DNA of 12,228 nucleotides from the NCBI GenBank assembly GCA_013205525.1, contig JABMMR010000241.1:1-12228 (forward strand). Reading direction: 5' to 3'. The stretch is from Burkholderiales bacterium. GTDB taxonomy: Bacteria; Pseudomonadota; Gammaproteobacteria; Burkholderiales; Burkholderiaceae_C. Under the pieces are notes generated by a model, which saw nothing but the letters and a program-made list of their open reading frames with translations, was not told the DNA's origin and made no database searches. Shown here one piece after another: positions 6,490 to 12,228 of this stretch; within the stretch, counting starts at the first letter, position 1, and the number at the start of each line of letters is the position of its first letter. The position numbers and the translations under genes were made by a program.

Positions 6490-6921
6490 ATGTTTGAAAA
6501 ACTGCGCGACAAGCCCTTGGCCAGTTCGCAAGAACGTTTTGAAACCCTGATTGGGCGTACCACCCAAATTTACGGCCGTTTGGTTTTGCTCGACAGTGTG
6601 CGCATCGACGGCAAGGTGGTGGGCAATATCGAAACCACCAAGGATCACAAGGTTACTGTGGCGATTGGCGCCAGTGGTGAGGTATCCGGTGACGTGACGG
6701 CCCACCGTGTGATGGTGGCCGGTAAGGTTGAAGGCAATATTTATGCCTCTGAACGGGTCGAGTTTCATAAAGACTCTGTGGTTCATGGCGATATCTCCTA
6801 CGGTTCCATTGCGGTTGAGCACGGCGCCAGGTTACTTGGCTTGGTGATTCAAAACCCAACCGGTGGCAACGCCAGCACCGAAGCCAGCTCCGCGATTCGT
6901 CAGGCGCAAACCAATAAGTAA
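6490..6921 (+). CDS. Bactofilin, polymer-forming cytoskeletal protein
   Basis: Bactofilins form nucleotide-independent filaments at the inner membrane and scaffold cell-wall enzymes. The 143-residue protein has the right-handed beta-helix core (about 19-115), visible as short repeating strands with periodic glycine and valine such as LVLLDSVRIDGKVVGNIE, GASGEVSGDVTAH and MVAGKVEGNIYA. Short, less ordered tails flank it; the N-terminal one contains LRDKPLASSQERFETLIG. It is of usual family length. The ATG has CGGAG 6 bases upstream. The gene lies 19 bases after the M23 peptidase gene; peptidase-bactofilin pairs are known from other proteobacteria, including Helicobacter, where they govern cell curvature. 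The next gene begins 6 bases after its stop. Confidence 0.95.
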   Translation: MFEKLRDKPLASSQERFETLIGRTTQIYGRLVLLDSVRIDGKVVGNIETTKDHKVTVAIGASGEVSGDVTAHRVMVAGKVEGNIYASERVEFHKDSVVHGDISYGSIAVEHGARLLGLVIQNPTGGNASTEASSAIRQAQTNK

Positions 6922-6927
6922 GTTGCT

Positions 6928-7773
6928 TTGTTGTCGCCCGATCATTTCGATCAGCAGTACAACAATAGGGTGCGTGTTCCCGACTACGCAAATTATTTGG
7001 CGCAATGGGCTGACAGCTCTGCCCAAGCCAGATCGCTGTTAGGCGGCTTAACAGATATTTCTTATGGCGCTGGGCTATCTGAAACCTTAGATATCTTCTC
7101 CTCTGCCCAACACAACGCACCGGTTGTGGTGTTTATCCATGGCGGGTATTGGCGCTCTCTGGATAAATCCGACCACGCCTTTGTAGCCCCGGCCTGGGTG
7201 GGGCAAGGCGCTTGCGTGGTGGTACCCAACTACGCTTTGTGTCCAGCGGTTAGCATCCCCCACATCGTGATGCAAATGGTCAAAGCGCTGGCTTGGGTGT
7301 GGCGCTACATCAGTCACTGGGGTGGAGACCCCAGGCGCATTCATTTGGTCGGGCACAGCGCCGGCGGGCATTTGGCCGCCATGATGATGGCCTGCCGCTG
7401 GCCACAGCACCAGCCAGATTTACCGCCAGACTTGGTGAAAAGCGTGTTGTCTGTTTCTGGCTTGTATGAACTCGACAGCGTGATGCGCTCGCCTTTGTTG
7501 CAGTCGTCTTTGCATCTGAGTGATGAGCAGGTGTTGCGCTGCAGTCCCGCTTGGATGCCGGCCCCATCTACAGGCAGTTTGGTCAGCGTTGCGGGCGCTC
7601 TAGAGAGCGATGCTTTCATTTCGCACAACCACCTGATCCAACAAGCTTGGGGTACACAGCGCGTGCCTTGGGTAGAGAACTTGGCAGGCTTGCACCATTT
7701 CAGCATCGTCAACGAGTTGGCCAAGCCGGGCTCGCATCTGCTCGGTTTGTTGATGCGGCAACTAGGCGCTTAA
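6928..7773 (+). CDS. Alpha/beta hydrolase, arylformamidase-like
   Basis: This is a cytoplasmic serine hydrolase of the esterase group related to kynurenine formamidase (arylformamidase). The 281-residue product has the oxyanion-hole motif HGGYW (71-75), characteristic of that group, and the nucleophile elbow GHSAGG with S144. A likely acid residue lies in GALESDAF (E226 or D228), and the catalytic histidine in LHHFSI (most likely H257). The opening segment with QYNNRVRVPDY is also typical. No kynurenine pathway genes are nearby, so the natural substrate is open. The start is uncertain: TTG at 6928 or the next codon, TTG at 6931, both without a strong ribosome site. It sits 6 bases after the bactofilin stop, so coupling is plausible. 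Its stop overlaps that of the convergent transporter gene by 4 bases. Confidence 0.86.
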   Translation: MLSPDHFDQQYNNRVRVPDYANYLAQWADSSAQARSLLGGLTDISYGAGLSETLDIFSSAQHNAPVVVFIHGGYWRSLDKSDHAFVAPAWVGQGACVVVPNYALCPAVSIPHIVMQMVKALAWVWRYISHWGGDPRRIHLVGHSAGGHLAAMMMACRWPQHQPDLPPDLVKSVLSVSGLYELDSVMRSPLLQSSLHLSDEQVLRCSPAWMPAPSTGSLVSVAGALESDAFISHNHLIQQAWGTQRVPWVENLAGLHHFSIVNELAKPGSHLLGLLMRQLGA

Positions 7774-8663
7774 TCGGGCAATTTCAACAGTCCAACTGCC
7801 AGTGCTGTGCCGCTCAAGATCATGGCCGCACACACCATCCCCCAAGTGGTGATGAGCTCATCTAAGAAAACGACACCGATAAGATTGGCAAACAAGGGAA
7901 TCAGGTAGGTCACCGTCATGGTGCGAGAAGCGCCCACTTTGGCAATCAAGCGGAAATAAAGCACATAGGCCAGTCCGGTGCACACGACCCCAATCATCAG
8001 CAAACTCCACCAAGCGCTGTCGCTGGGCCATACGCTGGGCCAAAACCAAATACCAGGCACCAGCAAAGCCAAAGAAGCGCCTATTTGGCTGCCTGCCGCG
8101 ATGGTCATGGTGGGCACCCCAATTAAATAGCGTTGCGAGTAATGGGTACTCAAGCCATAGCAAGTCGTGGCGACCAAACACGCCAAGACCGCCCAACCCG
8201 AACCGCCAGCTTTGAATGAAATTCCTCCAGGCAGGGTCAGGGCCAATAGCGCTGCGCCTGCAAACCCCAGCAACAAGCCCAAGCCACGTGAACCGCCTGG
8301 GCGTTGTTTGAGCCAAACCCAAGCGATCAATGCGCCAAACAGCGGGGTGGTGGAATTCAAAATAGAAGACATGCCGGTGGAGATGTACATCACCGCATAG
8401 GCATAACAAATAAAGGGGATACCTGAATTAACAACGCCCATAGGCAGAATGCGTCTCCAGTGTTGGCGCAAGCTGCTGGCCTGTCCTTGCCAAAGTAAAA
8501 AGGGCAGCAAGGTCAGCCAAGCCACACTGACGCGCAACCAAGCGGTTGACCAGCTGCCAAACTCTTGCGAGGTCAAACGCATGAACAAAAAAGACGAGCC
8601 CCAAATCAAACCTAGCAACACAAAATCCGGCAGCCATTGACGCCACCGTGAGGCCGGTGTCAC
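7770..8663 (-). CDS. EamA-type drug/metabolite transporter (DMT superfamily)
   Basis: This inner-membrane transporter has the ten-helix, two-repeat EamA architecture (RhaT/YdcZ-like permeases export or import small metabolites). With the start chosen here it has 297 residues. The first repeat opens LPDFVLLGLIWGSSFLFMRL; the second begins around WAVLACLVATTCYGLSTHYS. Typical EamA pieces are present, such as GMSSILNSTTPLFGALIAW and YLIPLFANLIGVVFLDE. GTG at 8663-8661 is preferred: it shares GTGA with the stop of the upstream methyltransferase gene and has GAAGG 9 bases upstream. A longer in-frame extension to 8759 would run deep into that gene and is unlikely. The substrate cannot be predicted. 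The 3' end overlaps the convergent hydrolase gene by 4 bases. Confidence 0.92.
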   Translation of the reverse strand: MTPASRWRQWLPDFVLLGLIWGSSFLFMRLTSQEFGSWSTAWLRVSVAWLTLLPFLLWQGQASSLRQHWRRILPMGVVNSGIPFICYAYAVMYISTGMSSILNSTTPLFGALIAWVWLKQRPGGSRGLGLLLGFAGAALLALTLPGGISFKAGGSGWAVLACLVATTCYGLSTHYSQRYLIGVPTMTIAAGSQIGASLALLVPGIWFWPSVWPSDSAWWSLLMIGVVCTGLAYVLYFRLIAKVGASRTMTVTYLIPLFANLIGVVFLDELITTWGMVCAAMILSGTALAVGLLKLPD

Positions 8664-9178
8664 AAAAGGGTGCCTTCGCGTTGCAGCAAATCCAGTTTTC
8701 GCCACATGCCACCCGAATAACCTGTTAATGCGCCATTCGCACCCACCACCCTGTGGCAAGGAATGATGATGCTCAAGGGGTTTCGTCCCACGGCCGCACC
8801 CACGGCACGCGCGGCTTTAGCTTGCCCTAGGTGCTGTGCAAGTTCACCATAAGTGGAATAGCGTCCATAGGGAATGGACAACAAGGCACGCCATACCCGC
8901 TGTTGGAAATCGCTGCCACTCACCAGGTCTAAGGGGATGTCAAACGAGCTTCGTTTGCCAGCAAAGTAATCGTTCAGTTGTGACTTGGCTAAGCGCAACC
9001 AATGGTGAGAAGAGCCCCATGGGAGATGAGACAAATCGGGACGGTGTGCCTGATCATCAAACCATACGCCGCACAAACCTTTATGGCTGGCCACCAAGGT
9101 GAGTGCGCCCAGTGCAGAGTTGATGGGCATTTGCCAAGCGTTGGCATGAAAGGGTGCTTGAACGAAAGAAGTCAGCAT
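8660..9178 (-). CDS. ogt: Methylated-DNA--protein-cysteine S-methyltransferase
   Basis: This protein removes methyl groups from O6-methylguanine (and O4-methylthymine) in DNA by transferring them irreversibly to its own cysteine. The 172-residue product has a degenerate N-terminal domain and a C-terminal Ada/Ogt domain (about 88-170). That domain carries the active-site motif PCHRV with C141, the helix-turn-helix region YSTYGELAQHLGQAKAARAVGAAVGRNP, including the arginine finger R124, and the asparagine hinge region (N133). There is no Ada-type regulatory N-terminus. The ATG at 9178 lacks a clear ribosome site; an in-frame ATG at residue 17 is a weaker alternative. It is translationally coupled to the downstream EamA transporter and divergent from the phosphohexomutase gene. 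Confidence 0.95.
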   Translation of the reverse strand: MLTSFVQAPFHANAWQMPINSALGALTLVASHKGLCGVWFDDQAHRPDLSHLPWGSSHHWLRLAKSQLNDYFAGKRSSFDIPLDLVSGSDFQQRVWRALLSIPYGRYSTYGELAQHLGQAKAARAVGAAVGRNPLSIIIPCHRVVGANGALTGYSGGMWRKLDLLQREGTLL

Positions 9179-9216
9179 GTGTCAAGAAGGGGGCGGTATG
9201 TTCAGGCTAAACAGTT

Positions 9217-9231
9217 TGATGAAGTTCATCA
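9217..9231. repeat. Perfect palindrome in the ogt/phosphohexomutase divergent region
   Basis: TGATGAA and TTCATCA form a 7-base perfect inverted repeat around a single central G. It lies 38 bases upstream of the ogt ATG and 51 bases upstream of the preferred phosphohexomutase ATG, a suitable position for a dimeric regulator affecting either gene. No convincing -35/-10 pair was identified nearby in this 104-base gap (9179-9282). Confidence 0.55.
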
Positions 9232-9282
9232 TACGACCAGCAGATGTCAGCCTGCGACAAGCTGAGCTTCTACAATGTCGCG

Positions 9283-10683
9283 ATGCAACTCCAAGCCTCT
9301 ATTTTCAAGGCCTATGACATTCGCGGTGTGGTGCCTTCATCGCTCAATCCTGCTGTCGCACTCGCCTTAGGTAGAGCCTTTGGCACCCAAGCGTTGGCTC
9401 AAGGAGAAACCAAAGTGGCCGTCGGACGCGATGGCCGATTGAGCGGGCCCGAGTTGGTGCAAGCCTTGGTCCAAGGTTTGGTCGATGCGGGGGTACAAGT
9501 TATTAATGTGGGCATGGTCACTACGCCTCAGTTGTATTTCGCAGCCCACACCTTGTGCACCAGCGGCATTCAAATCACCGGCAGTCACAACCCCAAGGAC
9601 TACAACGGCTTCAAGATGGTGATGGCCGGTCGTGCGATTTACGGCGACGAAATTCAAGGCCTGCGCCAAATGATGCAAGACGAAACTTGGCAACTCACCA
9701 ACGGCGGCAGCCATCAGCAGGTGAGCGTGAACCAAGCCTACCAAGAGCGTATCGTTAAAGACATCCACCTGAGTCGCCCCATGCGTATCGTGGTTGACAG
9801 CGGAAACGGCGTCGCAGGCGCTTCGGCACCCGCTGTTTTGCGCGCTATTGGCTGCGAGGTGATTGAACTTTTCAGCGAGGTGGATGGCAATTTCCCCAAC
9901 CACCACCCCGACCCGAGCAAGCCCGAAAACCTGCGCGACTTGATGCAGGCATTGCAAACCAGCGGCGCCGAGTTGGGCTTGGCATTTGATGGTGATGGTG
10001 ACCGGCTCGGTATCGTCACCCAAGACGGTCAAACCATTTACCCCGATCGCCAGATGGTGTTGTTCGCCCGCGATGTGCTGCAAAGGGTGCCAGGAGGCGC
10101 CATCGTGTTTGATGTGAAATGCTCGCAGCAACTCGCGCCGGCCATTCTTGCGGCAGGCGGCACGCCAGTGATGTTCAAAACCGGTCACTCGTTGATCAAA
10201 GCGCAAATGAAGGCCATCGATTCCCCTTTGGGTGGCGAGATGAGTGGTCATGTGTTTTTCAAAGAACGTTGGTATGGCTTTGACGATGGAACTTACGCAG
10301 GCTGTCGTTTACTGGAGATATTGAGCCGCTCGCCCGATGCGAACGCAACCCTCCATGCTTTGCCCACCAGCCAATCAACCCCCGAACTCAATGTGGCTTG
10401 CGCTGAGGGCGAGCCACACCGCGTGACCGCCGATTTATTGAAGCTGGCGCAAACCCAAGGCCTGCCTTCGCCCGCACACCAACCCGTGTTGTGCGATATC
10501 GACGGTGTACGCATAGATTGGTCCGATGGCTTTGGACTGGTGCGAGCCTCCAACACCACGCCGGTGTTGGTGCTGCGTTTCGAAGGTCAAAACCATGCCG
10601 CTTTGCAGCGCATTGAAGCCGACATGATGCGTTTGCTGCGCCAAGTCAAACCCGACGCCACGGTCCAAGAGGCGGCGCATTGA
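9283..10683 (+). CDS. Phosphomannomutase/phosphoglucomutase
   Basis: This alpha-D-phosphohexomutase interconverts the 6-phosphates and 1-phosphates of mannose and glucose, feeding nucleotide-sugar synthesis for lipopolysaccharide and exopolysaccharide. The 466-residue protein (AlgC/ManB type) starts MQLQASIFKAYDIRG. It has the phosphoserine loop TGSHNPKDYNG (S101), the metal-binding loop DGDGDR (D236, D238, D240) and the sugar-specificity loop GEMSGH (318-323). The C-terminal phosphate-binding domain includes VRASNTTPVLVLRFEG. The ATG at 9283 matches the family start; an in-frame ATG at 9244 would add 13 atypical residues. Neither has a clear ribosome site. Its stop shares TTGA with the waaC start, so it heads a lipopolysaccharide operon. 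Confidence 0.96.
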   Translation: MQLQASIFKAYDIRGVVPSSLNPAVALALGRAFGTQALAQGETKVAVGRDGRLSGPELVQALVQGLVDAGVQVINVGMVTTPQLYFAAHTLCTSGIQITGSHNPKDYNGFKMVMAGRAIYGDEIQGLRQMMQDETWQLTNGGSHQQVSVNQAYQERIVKDIHLSRPMRIVVDSGNGVAGASAPAVLRAIGCEVIELFSEVDGNFPNHHPDPSKPENLRDLMQALQTSGAELGLAFDGDGDRLGIVTQDGQTIYPDRQMVLFARDVLQRVPGGAIVFDVKCSQQLAPAILAAGGTPVMFKTGHSLIKAQMKAIDSPLGGEMSGHVFFKERWYGFDDGTYAGCRLLEILSRSPDANATLHALPTSQSTPELNVACAEGEPHRVTADLLKLAQTQGLPSPAHQPVLCDIDGVRIDWSDGFGLVRASNTTPVLVLRFEGQNHAALQRIEADMMRLLRQVKPDATVQEAAH

Positions 10684-11663
10684 GGCTATTGCTGGTCAAG
10701 CTATCTTCATTGGGGGATGTGCTTCACAGTGTGCCCGCGGCCATGGACATGCACCGCAGTCTGGGCAAGGTGCAAATTGACTGGGTGGTTGAGCCTGCAT
10801 TTGCACCGGTGTTAAAGCTGTGTCCGGCTGTCGATCGCATCATCCCTTGCGATATGCGGCAATGGCGTCGCCAGTGGTGGAGCGCCGAGACCCGTCGCGC
10901 TTGGCAAGCCTTCAAGCACGACTTGCAAACTACCGCTTACGATGCGGTGATTGACTTGCAAGGCCTGAGTAAATCAGCGCTGGTCTCAACAATGGCCCAC
11001 TTAAGCGTCAATGGAAAACGCTACGCCATGGCCCAAGGCACTGAAGGCTCGGGCTATGAAGCGCCAACGCGCTGGGTGGCTGATACATTGATTGACTGTC
11101 CTTGGCATAGCCATGCTGTCGACAGAGGCCGTCATGTGTGCGCTCAGGCCATGGGCTATGCCATACCTGCACAAGAAGCCAGCAGCTTGAGTTGCACACC
11201 GCACGCTGAAGTGCTCACCTCCACCGTGGCCTTGGTGCATGGCAGCTCGCGTGCTGACAAAGCTTGGCCACGGGCGTATTGGCAGGCGCTGGGCCAGGCT
11301 TTGCAAGCGCAGGGGTTCAATTTGGCTTTGCCGTATGCAAGCGACAGCGAACTGCACACCGCACAAGCGATTGCCAGTGCTTGCCCAGGCGCAGTGATTT
11401 GGCCACGTTCGGACTTGGTACAACTCACCCAACGACTGGCGGGCTGCGCTGGTGTGATAGGTGTGGACAGCGGCGTGAGCCATATCGCTGTCGCTCTTGG
11501 CTTGCCGCATGTGCAAATTTATAACTTCGATACGGCTTGGCGAACCGGGCCCTTTGGCTGTGCATGGCAACAAAGCGTGTTCGCCCCAACCGGCCCCAGC
11601 CTCGAACAAGTGTTGCGTGCTTGGGCGCAATGTTGGGCTGCTGCAAAGTCGCGCCCCCTATGA
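10680..11663 (+). CDS. waaC: Lipopolysaccharide heptosyltransferase I
   Basis: WaaC adds the first L-glycero-D-manno-heptose to the Kdo residues of lipid A at the cytoplasmic face of the inner membrane. The 327-residue protein is a GT9-family GT-B enzyme. Its N-terminus MRLLLVKLSSLGDVLHS carries D13, the position of the catalytic base in E. coli WaaC. The C-terminal domain has SSRADKAWP (K194, expected to contact the donor phosphate) and GVDSGVSHIAVALG (D263, H268), the donor-binding signature. The start is TTG overlapping the previous gene's stop, with GAGG 7 bases upstream and no ATG before residue 22. Its stop overlaps the waaA start, so all three genes are tightly coupled. Confidence 0.95.
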   Translation: MRLLLVKLSSLGDVLHSVPAAMDMHRSLGKVQIDWVVEPAFAPVLKLCPAVDRIIPCDMRQWRRQWWSAETRRAWQAFKHDLQTTAYDAVIDLQGLSKSALVSTMAHLSVNGKRYAMAQGTEGSGYEAPTRWVADTLIDCPWHSHAVDRGRHVCAQAMGYAIPAQEASSLSCTPHAEVLTSTVALVHGSSRADKAWPRAYWQALGQALQAQGFNLALPYASDSELHTAQAIASACPGAVIWPRSDLVQLTQRLAGCAGVIGVDSGVSHIAVALGLPHVQIYNFDTAWRTGPFGCAWQQSVFAPTGPSLEQVLRAWAQCWAAAKSRPL

Positions 11664-12228
11664 TGCGCCAACTGTATTCATTGCTGATGCGGGCCTTGAT
11701 GCCCTTTCTGTGGGTGAAATTGCGTTTACGCGCAAGGCATGAACCCATTTATGCTGAATCGATGGGTGAAAGGTTTGGCTATTACCAACAACCGGAGCAA
11801 GCCGGGGCGCTGTGGATTCACGCGGTGTCTTTGGGTGAGACCCGCTCCATTCGCACCTTGGTGAAGGCTTTGCGTGAAACCTATCCCGACTTGCCGCTGC
11901 TGTTGACACATGGCACGGCCACCGGACGCAGCGAAGGTTTGAGTTTGTTGCGCAAAGGCGATTCGCAAGCTTGGTTGCCATGGGACACCCCAGGTTCGGT
12001 AGATCGGTTTTTGCGGCATTTCCGTCCGCGGCTTGGCATGTTGATCGAAACAGAAGTCTGGCCCAATCTGAGCGCCATCGCCAAGCAGCAAAGCATTCCT
12101 TTGGTATTGGTCAATGCCCGTTTGAGCGAGCGTTCTTGGCAAACCGCAAACCGCTGGTCAGCCCTGTCAACACCTACCTACAGCAGTTTGAAGGCGGTAT
12201 GGGCGCAAACCGATGAAGATGCCAAGCG
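11660..12228 (+). CDS. waaA: Kdo transferase (3' end outside window)
   Basis: WaaA (KdtA) transfers Kdo from CMP-Kdo to lipid A precursor, the step before WaaC acts. The visible 189 residues contain an N-terminal membrane-associated helix (about 4-20), followed by LWIHAVSLGE with E60, the position of the catalytic base in characterised homologues. They also contain THGTATGRS (83-91) and IETEVWPN (129-136), the signature acidic motif of the family, and then LVNARLSERSW. The window cuts the gene before the CMP-Kdo-binding C-terminal domain. ATG at 11660 overlaps the waaC stop as ATGA; the directly following ATG is equally possible. There is no clear ribosome site, which fits translational coupling. 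Confidence 0.96.
   Translation, partial: MMRQLYSLLMRALMPFLWVKLRLRARHEPIYAESMGERFGYYQQPEQAGALWIHAVSLGETRSIRTLVKALRETYPDLPLLLTHGTATGRSEGLSLLRKGDSQAWLPWDTPGSVDRFLRHFRPRLGMLIETEVWPNLSAIAKQQSIPLVLVNARLSERSWQTANRWSALSTPTYSSLKAVWAQTDEDAK

Noticed and set aside
7858-8409. 183-codon minus-strand frame inside the transporter gene
   Set aside because: It lies in an alternative frame of the EamA transporter, whose own frame has ten helices and conserved motifs.
8664-8759. N-terminal extension of the EamA transporter frame
   Set aside because: It would overlap about 100 bases of the methyltransferase coding region and adds a non-membrane, Arg-rich leader. The GTG at 8663 has a ribosome site and a standard 4-base overlap.
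9180-9185. TTGACA on the minus strand just upstream of the ogt start
   Set aside because: It would place the -10 region inside the coding sequence, and no suitable -10 hexamer follows at 16-18 bases.
9367-10251. 294-codon open frame antisense to the phosphohexomutase gene
   Set aside because: It mirrors a well-supported coding gene, is unusually rich in His, Gln and Ala as expected for a shadow frame, and has no recognisable domain.
11001-11630. 209-codon open frame antisense to waaC
   Set aside because: The opposite strand encodes an intact heptosyltransferase with its motifs; the antisense product shows no coherent fold or ribosome site.
1-12228. CRISPR array, insertion sequence, integrase, toxin-antitoxin or phage genes
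   Set aside because: No regularly spaced repeats, transposase or integrase motifs, tRNA-linked attachment sites or small paired toxin-like genes were seen on either strand.

Overview
The window looks like the chromosome of a betaproteobacterium of the order Burkholderiales, probably a comamonad with moderate GC such as a Limnohabitans-type freshwater bacterium. This placement is inferred from the style of the protein sequences (MinC/MinD/MinE, the phosphomannomutase start region, the arylformamidase-like hydrolase) and from the presence of lipopolysaccharide core genes. No rRNA gene or other taxonomic marker is present. Coding density is very high, and no stretch over 300 bases lacks a gene.

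Layout. Bases 1-1858 (minus strand) carry a two-component system: a seven-helix membrane histidine kinase followed by an overlapping OmpR-type response regulator that runs off the left edge. An AT-rich 224-base gap upstream holds a good sigma-70 promoter for this pair and a long hairpin. Bases 2083-3977 (minus) are the division-site operon minC-minD-minE. A 127-base divergent gap separates it from a plus-strand pair of uncharacterised membrane proteins (4105-5411), the second resembling the HTTM/DoxX-like family. A second clear promoter precedes a plus-strand group: an M23 peptidase (5541-6470), a bactofilin (6490-6921) and an arylformamidase-like alpha/beta hydrolase (6928-7773). Converging on it from the right are, on the minus strand, an O6-alkylguanine-DNA methyltransferase and an EamA-type transporter sharing a 4-base start/stop overlap. 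From 9283 to the right edge, phosphomannomutase/phosphoglucomutase, heptosyltransferase I (waaC) and Kdo transferase (waaA, truncated by the window) form a tightly overlapping plus-strand operon.

How the genes fit together. Much of the window serves the cell envelope and cell shape. MinCDE places the division septum, the M23 peptidase and bactofilin probably act together on peptidoglycan shape, and the phosphohexomutase-waaC-waaA group builds the lipopolysaccharide inner core. The kinase/regulator pair has no visible link to a target.

I found no mobile element, CRISPR array, RNA gene or clear defence system. I see no strong evidence of a wholly new system. The most interesting leads are the peptidase-bactofilin pair with an inverted repeat over its promoter, the kinase with a non-canonical ATP-binding G1 region, and the uncharacterised membrane-protein pair beside minC. 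Six of the thirteen genes appear to use TTG or GTG starts, mostly at overlapping gene junctions.
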